This document shows, in pieces, positions 1-9,353 of a stretch of DNA of 26,419 nucleotides. The position numbers were made by a program, and so were the translations under genes. Position 1 is the first letter of the stretch. Each line of letters opens with the position of its first letter. This DNA is from Nemertoderma westbladi (Eukaryota; Xenacoelomorpha; Nemertodermatida; Nemertodermatidae): assembly GCA_032718475.1 (NCBI GenBank), contig JAUCBJ010004957.1, forward strand, positions 1 to 26,419. The letters run 5' to 3'. The notes under the pieces were generated by a model. That model did no database searches and was not told where the DNA came from. It was given only the letters and a program-made list of their open reading frames with translations.

Positions 1-58
1 TCATGTTTTCTCATAATTATAAAAGAAACATTTTTATAGTCAAATTTTGTTTGTTTTT

Positions 59-138
59 CTTTTGTTGGGGGCTGCCGCCCCCAAACCCCCCCCCCCCCCC
101 CCCCCTTCTTTTGTTGGGGCCTTCCGCCCCCAAACCCC
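59..138. repeat. Duplicated GC hairpin around a poly-C run
   Basis: The motif cttttgttggggg...cgcccccaaacccc occurs twice (about 59-90 and 107-136). The copies are separated by an uninterrupted C run of about 22. In the first copy TTGGGGGC-TGCC-GCCCCCAA folds into a perfect 8-bp stem; the second copy has a changed loop (ccttcc). This is seen directly. It is probably the end of a dispersed repeat, since the surroundings are AT-rich and contain no gene. Confidence 0.7.
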
Positions 139-629
139 AGCATTTCCCTGTGTGCCCGTGGTGAAAGACTTTAAGACCATTTTGAAATAATTAATTCATG
201 TTTGTATCATCAGATAATAAATTGACTAAGCCTAAAGTAGGAGCTGTATTGAATGGAATTTACCCTGGAGAGGTATAATTTTGATTGCAACAATAATATT
301 CATCCCCATCTGCTACAATTTGAAGAAGACTATTACATTATAATACCTATAATTAAAACAATTAATTATTATAATTCTATAATTAATAAAAACACTATAT
401 CATTCGGGGGATGGAATTTATAGGTCATCTAATTAATTGTTTAAAGATTAGCAAACAACACGATGTAATTGCATTGATAAAATCCATAAATAAAACTTGG
501 ATACAAAATGTAAAATCGGGATGCAAAAGATCACTTTCTGAGCTACGAAAGGAAAATTGGATACAACTTGTCTGGATACAAGCGGTCCGTTTACCTTACA
601 AAATGAAAAATAAGAATGTGCGAAATTAA
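139..629. other. AT-rich stretch, no gene recognised
   Basis: Low-complexity AT-rich DNA. The 72-codon ORF at 411-629 has no recognisable motif and stops just before the G-rich minisatellite. I do not call it a gene. Confidence 0.5.
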
Positions 630-636
630 GAACAGT

Positions 637-790
637 CGGGGGGGGAAGTGTCCGGGGGGGGAGTGTCCGGGGGGGAAGTGTCTGGGAGGGAAGTGTCCTA
701 CTTGAGCGGGGGGGGACTGTCCGGGGGAAGTGTCCGGGGGGGAAGTGTCCTATTTGAACGGGGGGAACTGTCCGGGGGGGGAGTGTCCGC
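637..790. repeat. G-rich minisatellite, ~15-bp unit
   Basis: About nine to ten units of the form ggggggg(a)agtgtcc run head to tail. Two longer units are interleaved, containing tcctacttgagc and tcctatttgaac, each followed by a G run and actgtcc. This gives a two-level structure. All the G runs lie on the plus strand, so G-quadruplex formation is possible. The array ends exactly where similarity to reverse transcriptase begins on the minus strand. Proline-rich reading frames on the minus strand are an artefact of the repeat. Confidence 0.85.
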
Positions 791-962
791 ACACCATTGG
801 TGAAATTTTATCACCCGGCAGGACTCCCCAAAACATTTCTAATTGTTCTGTGTCACCCTTAACAGAAGACACAAATGTTGTCGAACCATCGTATACTGAT
901 CTGATTGCTGCAATAATTTCAACAGGAATCCCATATAATGAAAATATGCTGAACGTGAACAT
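791..962 (-). pseudogene. LINE reverse transcriptase fragment (palm region)
   Basis: The minus-strand translation contains FSLYGIPVEIIAAIRSVYDG, then a GDTEQLEMFWGVLPGD segment and KISP. This is the stretch of non-LTR retrotransposon reverse transcriptases that links the first aspartate region (A) to the 'GVLQGDxLSP' block (B). The B block is recognisable (GVLPGDKISP), with P in place of the usual Q. Coding similarity stops abruptly at the G-rich minisatellite, so the catalytic YxDD region is missing. It belongs with the fragment at 1059-1170, which lies upstream on the same strand, so this is one decayed LINE. Family assignment beyond non-LTR is not possible by eye. Confidence 0.75.
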
Positions 963-1058
963 ACATTAGCGCGAGCCTAGATCAAAGGCCTAAGAAGTCA
1001 ACAAAATTAACAGCCAGATGCCTGTTTTTATTTTTGATAACTCTTTAATTATCCTACT

Positions 1059-1170
1059 ATCACGTCGCAGTCTCTCAATGCGATCCCTGATGCGATTTAT
1101 TAGAATTCTATTGTATAACTTTGCAGCAATCGAGATCAATGAGATTCCCCGAAAATAATGAATGTACGTC
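1059..1170 (-). pseudogene. LINE reverse transcriptase fragment (finger region)
   Basis: The minus strand encodes a peptide containing YFRGISLISIAAKLYNRIL followed by INRIRDRIE. This matches the 'NYRGISLLSxxxKxxxRILxxRI' block near the start of non-LTR reverse transcriptase domains. It is preceded on its own strand by a short unrelated Thr/Gln-rich reading frame. The next RT block lies about 100 bp downstream (791-962), closer than in an intact enzyme, so the intervening part, including the first catalytic aspartate region, is deleted. It is a dead remnant; orientation and order agree with a single minus-strand LINE copy. Confidence 0.75.
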
Positions 1171-1256
1171 TGTCGATATGCCTGCCTATCAATTCTTATG
1201 TTTGTGTGAATGTTAGTCTGTTTTGATGGAGGCGTGTTGGTGTTATGTTTTAACAA

Positions 1257-2560
1257 GACAATAACATTTCACACCAACAATTTATCACAAAATCACATAA
1301 CAAATTCAGGGTCTGTATGTAGAGTCAGGTACGGGGTCCAGGTGAAGTCGCAGCGGAGTATGAGTTGCAGAGCACTCTACTCATGAGTGCTGGGCAGCCA
1401 ATGATTACCATCTGCCTGATCAGTACCATAAAGCGGAATACAATCCTTATCTCAGAACCGGCATGATTGTGTTGCGTGGATGTGGAAGCTTTTCTGGATA
1501 AATGATCGTTACCATTGACATTCCTTGCAAACACAACAATCTATTACTTGTTTTATAAAATAAAGCCAATTCGTGCGGTTATAAGTACGACAAACAGTAA
1601 TTAAAACTAGCTTAATAATTTGTTGACAACTCCCACATAAAAATAATATTATGCAAATTAGATCTGTGGTTGTAATCTAAGTTTCGTTAATTTGTTTTTA
1701 ATTAATTAATATAAATTAAAGTTCTAATAACAATCAACTAAATATTAATTTTTCACGCCTTTGTGTGTGAAGTAAATTAATGGGTGAATCAGATTTTTTA
1801 TTTCGCTTTCAATCTTTAGTTACTACAAGACCGTAAGACCTCGGGCAGTGGAAATGATAGTTCTCGCAATTTCGTTTCTCCAGTATCCCTTTCGACGTTT
1901 CGAGGTGGTCTATATATGATATAGCTGGCCGCCCACGACTACGCTTATTTAGGATTCTACTGTATTTGAAACTCACCTGCTAGACCTGCTGCCTTCAGCC
2001 TTCCAGGGGGCTGAGAATAACGACAATATAGTTCAGGGGGAGATTCTGTAAACAAGCCACAACTGAGAATAAATTTAAGAACTAATAAGCAATGCAGTCG
2101 TGACCCCATTCCTTCGTAGTTGTTGAATTTATTACTTAGAATTCGAATCTCATATTCAAATGTTGTAATTTAGAGATTTAGAGACCCGAAATGGGGAGTA
2201 GAAGATCTCCTTCGGAATAAACACTAACCAGGGTGTGTTGTCTGTGTAGCATCTTTAAAATTTGCTGAATGGATACAAGTTTCCGACGGGGAGTATACTT
2301 AGAATTCATTAGACTTTTTAGACTTAGACAGTTTAGGCTTTCGACTTTTTGCATAATATATGGCCTAATTGCCGAAGAAAACTTTACTTTACTTTACTTT
2401 TTAACTCTAAAGGAGAAAGAACTCTGAGTGGGAAGTGTGATAAAATACGTGACTAAATTAAAACCAGCTAAATAAATTACTGTACATTTTAGGTTTTAAA
2501 AAAATGTGGGAGGCTAAGAATACCTTCGCGATCTAAGATCTAAGTATATTCACGGGCTAT
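1257..2560. other. Intergenic region with a diverged repeat copy
   Basis: No gene is recognised. About 1818-1945 resembles the sequence at 3897-4040: shared blocks are ctacaaga-cg, tcgg-cagtggaaatg and ggtctatat...atag-gg-cg-cca. A short (cttta)n run lies at about 2383-2400. A 69-codon minus-strand frame at 1325-1534 has no recognisable motif. Confidence 0.5.
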
Positions 2561-2563
2561 GGT

Positions 2564-3877
2564 TTACTCAACATAATCTCTACTAAATATGTAGTTGTAT
2601 TTGGAGAATATTTGCAATAAAATCTTGATCTGCATCTCTGTCTCCTTCATGTATTCTTCCAAGACATTCCCCCATTTTTGATCTATTGTGGATTGTTCCA
2701 ATTTCGGTGGGCCTTTAAATTTTTTAAATACATTCGGAGCGAAGATGGTAGCCAACCCCCTAAAGCCCATCTTATTTTTGTATTTAGGAAGTGCGACTCG
2801 TAGGAGATGTCCGATAAGATACTTCAACGTCTCGTAATGCGGTTCGGGTAATTCGTGAATCAATTTTTTCAAGGAACGCAACTGAACCGACCTCGGCGCA
2901 AGCAATGAACAATCCATGAACGCTTCGTAACTGCTGTCAGTCATCAAAGAATCTGGAAGTTCTCTGATAAATTCTTTCAATAGTGAAGCCACTATGTGGA
3001 TATCGTCATCATTATTATACTTTTTTTGTGTTGATCCCATAAGATTAAATTGTTTCATTGTCTCAACCACATCACCGCCTTCCTTTAAGTTTCTCTTTAT
3101 TTCTGCAAGATATTCTGCATTACCAGAAACTCTGTATAAACCTTCAACATCCATTCCATTGTTCTCTATTATCGAAACGAAAGTATCAACATATTTCGGA
3201 ACATTTGGGTTTAATATTGCACCCTGACAATCTTCCAAGTATGGAGGATAGCGGTAATTGATTTTGGTTTGTATTGAATTTGTCCGGCGCCCACTAGATC
3301 GCAGGGAATTTCGAAATCTCTGAAAACGATTTAATAGTGGAAAAAAACTGTAGCCATTATCCTGTTGATCAGGAATGGCATCGCCATGATAATTTTTTTC
3401 ATTTAAAAAGGAATTTATCCAAGACATCTTGGTGGATTCGCTATCAGCCTGGAAGATAAATTTAGACGATTTATCCTCACCTTGTTCCCACAACAAATTT
3501 GTTTTAATATGAAACTTGGTGGAGTTCGGGATATCAATAATTGTGCAATTGGTAATGTCAACTGTGTTTATAGCGGTACCCGGTGGGTACGTATGTTTTG
3601 CGGCACTGTCATACCAACCGTGCTTACTTTTTATGATCAAAATGTTCCGTCGTTTTTGCAAGGTGACGCTTACTTCAAACCAATCAATTAATCCATTCGG
3701 AATGGCATATAAGCCATTATGTTTGATTACCTTAGCCACAAAATCCTGTGTTATGATTGTTGACGTATCGGAACTTATAAGGCTTACATAAGAATTCCTG
3801 GGGTTCAATGTAGGCCATGCGATTCCTCCATCTTCTTTTATTTCTTTTAGGCTGGGAGAAATTATGGATGGGTGCAT
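2564..3877 (-). CDS. PH-RhoGAP protein, copy A (ARHGAP22/24/25-like)
   Basis: A GTPase-activating protein that should switch off Rho/Rac/Cdc42-type GTPases, recruited to membranes by its PH domain. The 437 residues are uninterrupted. Residues ~46-160 form a PH-like fold, with beta-rich VSVTLQKRRNILIIK and a C-terminal helix with the conserved Trp (KMSWINSFL). Residues ~217-430 form the RhoGAP domain. The arginine finger is R249 in VEGLYRVSG. The second catalytic helix has K301 and R305 in LLKEFIRELP. The F-x-PN motif is present (N382). Known family members with PH then RhoGAP include ARHGAP22/24/25, and the VASLLK...RELP wording fits them best, but they are longer and have a C-terminal coiled coil that is absent here. 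There is no intron, which suggests a retrogene or an intron-poor lineage. Residues 289-362 are nearly identical in DNA to copy B (18536-19834), while the flanks are strongly diverged. The start is the first Met of the open frame. Confidence 0.85.
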   Translation of the reverse strand: MHPSIISPSLKEIKEDGGIAWPTLNPRNSYVSLISSDTSTIITQDFVAKVIKHNGLYAIPNGLIDWFEVSVTLQKRRNILIIKSKHGWYDSAAKHTYPPGTAINTVDITNCTIIDIPNSTKFHIKTNLLWEQGEDKSSKFIFQADSESTKMSWINSFLNEKNYHGDAIPDQQDNGYSFFPLLNRFQRFRNSLRSSGRRTNSIQTKINYRYPPYLEDCQGAILNPNVPKYVDTFVSIIENNGMDVEGLYRVSGNAEYLAEIKRNLKEGGDVVETMKQFNLMGSTQKKYNNDDDIHIVASLLKEFIRELPDSLMTDSSYEAFMDCSLLAPRSVQLRSLKKLIHELPEPHYETLKYLIGHLLRVALPKYKNKMGFRGLATIFAPNVFKKFKGPPKLEQSTIDQKWGNVLEEYMKETEMQIKILLQIFSKYNYIFSRDYVE

Positions 3878-3892
3878 TAATTAATATAATTG

Positions 3893-4045
3893 GTAACTAC
3901 TACTACAAGATCGAGCGAGCTCGGACAGTGGAAATGTGGACTTACCAAGGCTTCCCTATTTTCCATGGTTGTCGCAACTTTGATTCTCCCCATCCAGTAA
4001 CACATTCAAGTTGGTCTATATGTCATAGCCGGACGTCCACTTGAA
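3893..4045. repeat. Diverged dispersed repeat upstream of RhoGAP A
   Basis: Blocks at 3901-3936 and 4012-4040 match 1820-1850 and 1908-1945 in the same order and orientation, with many substitutions. The repeat begins about 20 bp upstream of the RhoGAP A start codon (that gene reads leftward), so it occupies the presumed 5' UTR/promoter. No TATA box or initiator can be assigned with confidence. Confidence 0.45.
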
Positions 4046-5215
4046 CGCCTACCATGAATTGGTTAACAAAAAAGAAGATCTTGTATGACCTCATGTTTAC
4101 TTCTCCAGCAGTGCCCACTGAATTTTAATCTGCGTTCACGGAGAGTGGTTGATAGAGCTTGATACAGGTGATTGTGATATTGTACCATAATAAAGCTTGA
4201 CGTTTGTTAAGTGTTGTCTCCAGCTGATGTTCAGCGCTGCCCTTAGAAGTCTCTTGTAACAACCATCAAATAGTTGTTTAGGTGATTTTATCAGTGTCCT
4301 GTCTCACTCTACCTTATTAATGTAAACTCTCCAATGCAGCTCGAAAGAAATTATTGGTCTTCAAGTGATGGGAGAAGTTAAACATTATACTTGAACAATG
4401 ACCCAAGCGTAACATTATTGTTTAAGTGCCGGCCAGAGATTTGGTATCCTCAGCATGGAGTCCCATGTTAGAAGTACTGGTTCTAATGCTGCCCTAAATA
4501 ATCGAATCTTTCAAATCTTGGATAGACTATTCAATGTTGCCCATACAAGGTACAGTAGTGGGCGATATACAAATTATACCAAGCTGTGAAGTCAGTATAG
4601 CCCTCGCACTGATCTGGCATCAGGTAATGAGGCGTGACCCTCATACCTGTTGCATTACAATATGTCTCTACATGAGACAGGTGGGGGGGGGGGGGGCTTT
4701 ATGTTAAACGTCTCAATGTTAAATTACCAATTTATGGGAAAGAGCAGGTTACAGAGGCACGTTATATTAACCAAAACAATAAGTCAATGGAACATGACAG
4801 GTTAATTTTCGAGAATAACCAGCTGTAATTTGCGTCGATATTCACCTGGATAGGGATGCATTTTCATTGCGTCGAAAGTTTCCCGAAAGTCCGAAAGTCG
4901 AAAGAATATTATCGATTTTTTTCGAAAATTTTGGCAATTTTCAATATTTTAATAGATTAAATAACAAAAATTCAAATAATTACCCCAGAGCAAGGTGAAG
5001 TTCAAAATGCACATAAAATCGAATGATGTGTAAAAAAGAACAACAGTATTTATGGCTGATATCCATGACTTTCTGTATAAAACTTATTTTTTCTCAGTTT
5101 GTCGATTTTGACATTTTTCATTCCCTACCACTTTTTTAATTTCATTTTAATTAAACATATTATATGTTATATTATATATTTCATCAAACATATAACAACA
5201 TGTTTAGCAGCTTTA
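4046..5215. other. Intergenic, no gene recognised
   Basis: Contains a G run at about 4682-4696 and a short tandem of cgaaagt-like words at about 4872-4906 (gcgtcgaaagtttcccgaaag and following). No coding similarity was seen on either strand. Confidence 0.5.
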
Positions 5216-5221
5216 AGTTCC

Positions 5222-5281
5222 CCTCACACACAGAAACTTGTTGCTGCAACTTCTTTCCGAAACTTCTTTCTGTGTGTGAGG
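5222..5281. repeat. Short palindromic repeat (CTCACACACAGAAAC arms)
   Basis: Perfect 15-bp inverted arms: cctcacacacagaaa at 5222-5236 and tttctgtgtgtgagg at 5267-5281. The loop contains cttgttgctgcaac. The same arm word recurs at 6901-6916 together with the same cagcaac/aaacttg vocabulary, so this is a repeat family. Confidence 0.7.
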
Positions 5282-5299
5282 AGTCCACCAACTTGTTCT

Positions 5300-6020
5300 G
5301 TACGAACATTTTTAAAAAGTTATATTCACAGCAACTTTTTGAAAAACTTTTATTACATCCCATTTTTATACTAGCTAATATTCGATAGTTTGAGTGAGTT
5401 TATATTATATATAAATGACAGGACATGTTAGCTATTTATTTTGAAATAATTGTTATTTTCTAGAGCGAGGAGTAGGCGAGTCAATCTAGCCGAAAAAGGG
5501 GGTCAACCCATAACAAATTCGCAATTCATCCAAACCAATTTTTTTTTATTCTACATTAACTTGTTAATACCCCCAAAAAAGTCTATAAAAATATATTATG
5601 CGGATCACCTTCAATTTCCTGTTTCTTTCCTTAGCAACAAGGTATTTACATAGCATCAAGGGGTCTATTGGTGGGATTTTCTCCAAATTTGGTACAGACA
5701 AACTTTACTCTAATCACTATCGCTCGACAGAAGTGTGCACTTCTATATAATTACCAATTTAGTTTCCAGAGCAACGGAAATTTGTCTAATAATTTAACCA
5801 TTTTTAATACCAATTTTGCTGGTACAATATAGGGACCTTATTTACACAACTTCTCTACTAAACGGGAGGATGTAACCTCGCCCATCGGATATATCGACCT
5901 CAAAAACCCTTATCCCCAAAAAATTTATTTGTTATATGATAAACTATTGTGGTTTCTAAACTAAAACAAATAAATAATTTACACCTAAAATCAATAGAGA
6001 GGTCATGGCGTCCAATAGGG
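5300..6020. other. Intergenic, no gene recognised
   Basis: AT-rich. The words ttccttagcaacaagg (about 5628) and cgacctcaaaaaccctta (about 5896) recall the transposon TIR at 20547-21375 and the repeats at 25780-26040 respectively. These are only short matches. The 67-codon frame at 5450-5653 has no known motif. Confidence 0.45.
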
Positions 6021-6027
6021 CTTGACG

Positions 6028-6171
6028 ATGCGCAGGGATGTGGGCGGTGCGTTAGAAGAGGGGGAATTCAGCGAGGCTCGTGAGGATCTCGCTGCTCTGG
6101 AGAAGGATTACGAGGAGGTTGGAGTTGATAGTGGTGGAGCCGAAGATGAGGAGGGAGAGCAGGAATATTAG
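6028..6171 (+). pseudogene. Alpha-tubulin C-terminal tail fragment (47-codon ORF)
   Basis: An in-frame ATG at 6028 opens a 47-codon frame ending TAG at 6169-6171. After eight to nine unrelated or diverged residues it reads [20 protein letters not shown], then EVGVDS, an acidic Glu/Gly/Asp stretch and a terminal EY. This is the last helix and acidic tail of alpha-tubulin, including the terminal tyrosine that is removed and re-added by the tyrosination cycle. The core is unmutated, and GC content is clearly higher than in the surrounding DNA. The rest of tubulin is absent upstream: conserved codons fade at the VGEGMEEGEF region. It is most likely a 5'-truncated pseudogene or a gene-fragment duplication. 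An alternative is the last exon of a gene interrupted by an intron, but no earlier tubulin exon lies in this window. Confidence 0.85.
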
Positions 6172-6845
6172 ATGTACATTTTACAAACTCTATTCATTCA
6201 GCCGTCACTACTAGAAATCTGCTACTTTTAGCGATAATAATTGGTTTAGTTTTTTGTATTACATCTTTAATCATAGTTAGTTATACAGATTCATTTGCTT
6301 CAGGTATTATATCCGTATATTCCGTTCTCGAACAGACAATAATTATAGTATATTCCGTTCTCTAAATTCAATAGAACAGCAATCACAATTTCATTATGTG
6401 AAAAATCTTCACTAACATTAATGGAAATTATTAAATTTGCTTGCAGTGGAATTGTAAAATTTTTGTTACAACAGTACCTTAATATATCGTGAAGTTTTTG
6501 ATATATTTAAAAATTTGATGCGACGTCTAGTTACCGAGATATAGCAATTAATGTGTAACACGCCTATGTAAATATTACTAATTTCCCATTGAATCACAGC
6601 TTATTGTGAAATTAATTAAATTATTCTGGAACATCACCAATTTGCTACTTACTTTTCCCTACTGTTCCTTTTGTTTGGCTTGTGTTATGCAAATTTACGC
6701 AGAATTTCCATGAATAAACATATGATCCGCAAAATAAAATTTTGTAGACTTTTTTTGGTCATTAATAAGGTAATATAGAATCCAAAATATGTGGTTCGGA
6801 TTGATTGCGAAATACTTATGGGTTTTTTGCTAGATTGACTCGACT
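6172..6845. other. Non-coding AT-rich stretch
   Basis: Follows the tubulin tail. No poly(A) tract marks a processed end, and no other coding or repeat signal is apparent. Confidence 0.4.
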
Positions 6846-6849
6846 AGAG

Positions 6850-6975
6850 GGCCAGCAACAAGTTGTTGAAACAAGTTTCGGAAACAAATCGAAAAAACAA
6901 GTTTCTGTGTGTGAGGGGGGGGGGGGGGAGGGGTCCAGCAACAAGTTTCAGAAACAAGTTGCATAAACAAGTTGC
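6850..6975. repeat. AACAAGTT-rich repeat with G14 tract
   Basis: Two direct copies start ccagcaacaagtt (6852 and 6935). They contain repeated gaaacaagtt/aacttgtt palindromic words and gtttctgtgtgtgagg (6901-6916). A run of 14 G lies at 6915-6928. It shares its arm with the palindrome at 5222-5281. The short reading frames across it are by-products. Confidence 0.65.
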
Positions 6976-7483
6976 CCCGTATAAGGGCCTTAGGGCTACA
7001 ATCGTGAGTATTGGTTTTGTTAAACATGGCCATTCAGATGTTGTAGATCCCATTTTGAAACTGCTTGCGTTTGTTTATTTAAAAATCTGAGAATACAATC
7101 TAAGTAAAATGTACAAAAAGTGCCAAATTTTTCGAACAAAATGTTTTATAAGGTATACACAGTTTTCATAGTAAATGATCACAGAACATTGTGTTAAAAT
7201 TTCAGAATAGTAGCATTATAAATAAAAATGATAAATTTCATATAATATTCCTCTTCATTAATTGATTATTGCCGATGGTGGTCAGGCTTCCAAGACATGC
7301 TTATGGATTTTGTTCATATTATGCTATCCAAATTCCTTAGCAGCTATAAACTTCCACTTTATTAAGTAGAAGTTGGTAATCTGTTAGCATATTAGAATGC
7401 ATGGTGACGTCATCCCGTTAGTTACTGAATGAGCAGGATGACTGTATTGTAGCTGCTGTTCTACGATCGTGTAGAGTCAACTT
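6976..7483. other. Non-coding AT-rich stretch
   Basis: No gene, repeat or RNA signal recognised between the AACAAGTT repeat and the element starting at 7492. Confidence 0.4.
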
Positions 7484-7491
7484 AACATCAT

Positions 7492-8289
7492 TGCTACTAC
7501 AGTAGTGTGTTTTGTGCACACCCCCACCCCCCCCCCCCCCCCCCCCCCCCTCTCAATGTTTTTATACGAGCTAGTTTTTGTTACTTTTTTTTAATTTTCT
7601 AGAACATATAATCGATTCATTTAATATAGAAATTTTGTTCTAGAACAAATATTTTTTGTTAAAAAATAGAAAAAAACTAGCTAATTTGTTTATCTTTTTC
7701 ATTTTTTATTGTATGTTATCTTTGTATAAATTTTTTAAACTAGCTAGTTTTTGTTTCCATTTAAAAAAATTGTCTAGAGTATATTATCTATTCATTTAAT
7801 ATAAAAATTTTGTTCTAGAACAAAAAAAACAAAATAAAACTAGCTACTTTGTTAATTTTGTTAATTTTGTTAATTTTTAATTCTATGTTATCTTTGTATC
7901 ACATATATGTAATAAAAATCACTAGCTAGAATGACAATTTGTAGTTGTTAGTAATTGTTTTAAACACTTAATAATCAAATAAAAACACAACAAAATAACA
8001 TTTTTTAAAAATGTTCTAGAACAAAAATATTTGTTCTAGAACATTATACTTATTACAAAATTAAATAGACTATTTGTTCTAGAATATTTTTAAAAATTAA
8101 AAGAAAAACTAGCTTTGATAACTTCAAAAATACCTATTTAATTAATTTTGTTCTAGAACAACAATGATTTGTTCTAGAACAAAATTAATAAAAAAAAATG
8201 AATAGACAATATGTTCTAGAACATTAAAAAAAAGTAATAAAAAACTAGCTATTTTAGTGGGGGGGTGTACACAAAACACACTTAGTAAC
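7492..8289. mobile_element. MITE-like element with TIRs and 8-bp TSD
   Basis: Terminal inverted repeats: tgctactacagtagtgtgtt.. on the left and the complement of ..acacacttagtaac on the right. They differ by a 4-bp indel; the inner 22 bp (7504-7525 against 8261-8282) match with one change. The element is flanked by the direct repeat aacatcat (7484-7491 and 8290-8297), a candidate 8-bp target duplication of the size made by hAT-type transposases. A C24 run (7527-7550) lies just inside the left TIR. The interior is AT-rich and non-coding, with an internal ~175-bp imperfect tandem duplication (about 7568-7733 and 7743-7898). The palindrome TTCTAGAA occurs nine times (near 7599, 7640, 7813, 8014, 8033, 8074, 8151, 8172, 8213, one with a changed flank), and ctagctag-type words also recur. 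There is no transposase, so it is non-autonomous. Confidence 0.75.
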
Positions 8290-9350
8290 AACATCATCAC
8301 CAGTTGAGGCTGTGGGGCGAGCCACGAAGTGAGTGAGCCTTAGCGTAGTGGTACCATTAATCAACCTGTCGTTCTGTCGTTCTGTCGTTCTGTCGTTCTG
8401 TCGTGTTCAATTTTAAACGTTAATAACTCGGCCAATCTTTGATGAAATCTATCCAAACTTGGTACACATGTTGTTTGGCAAAAGTTTAGAAATTTTCCAA
8501 GTAGAATTTCAGTGTGGCCTTCGAGAAGCTAAGATAATAGCAGTTAATTAGTTAATTAAGTTATTACGGTAAAAACACCATTTTCAACCTGCCTTTTAAA
8601 GGAAATTAATTGTTTTACAGTATAAGATTTAAATAATTATAATTAAAAATTATACAGATGTAATCCCCATACGCCATTCTATTATAGTTTTTAATTAGTT
8701 CAAGTGATTTGCTTTAATAATTGTGTCTTTAATTGATCTAAAGTAATTAAAACGGCAAAAAAAATTTATTCTCATTAAATACTGCTCATTTATTGGCCAA
8801 CATGCTGGTACATAGATGGGATGTGTGTGTCATTCCCAGTTGCTGGGAATGATTATTGGTCAAGTCTCTGCTGCTGGCTGGGAGTTGTTGCTAAGACTAA
8901 CCAGAGAGGAATAGTAATAGACAACCAGTATTGCTATTCCAGCCCAGACAGCATTCTTTAAATTCACTATAAATGTTGTATTGCTATCTCAGGTGAATGA
9001 CAGATATCATAACATAAATACTATCCATGGCATGGCTGTTGTGTAGGCTTCTGAAATAGTTTATTCCACAATGTATATGTCTGGTTATTTTTTAATTGAA
9101 TTTTTGCAAAGTAGTAAAATTAATGTTCTTAAAAATAATATTATTATTTTATATGTAACCTAGGAAATTAGCTACATTTTTTCGCTGCAGCTTTAAGAGT
9201 GTACATTAATTTAATATTATTTCAATACCCATATTACTACATCGGCATAAGATGCGTTGGCGTTGTATCACACATCTCCACATATCACACATATCCACAT
9301 AGATGTATCAACAGTTACTCGCACAGTTTCGAAACTTCGCATAGTTATAA
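8290..9350. other. Non-coding region with small repeats
   Basis: Holds an 8-bp tandem gtcgttct of about 4.5 copies (8368-8405), and a perfect hairpin cattcccag-ttg-ctgggaatg (about 8831-8851). No coding similarity was found. Confidence 0.5.
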
Positions 9351-9353
9351 CTG

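Noticed and set aside
448-792. 114-codon minus-strand proline/arginine-rich ORF
   Set aside because: It is the complement of the G-rich minisatellite; composition comes entirely from the repeat.
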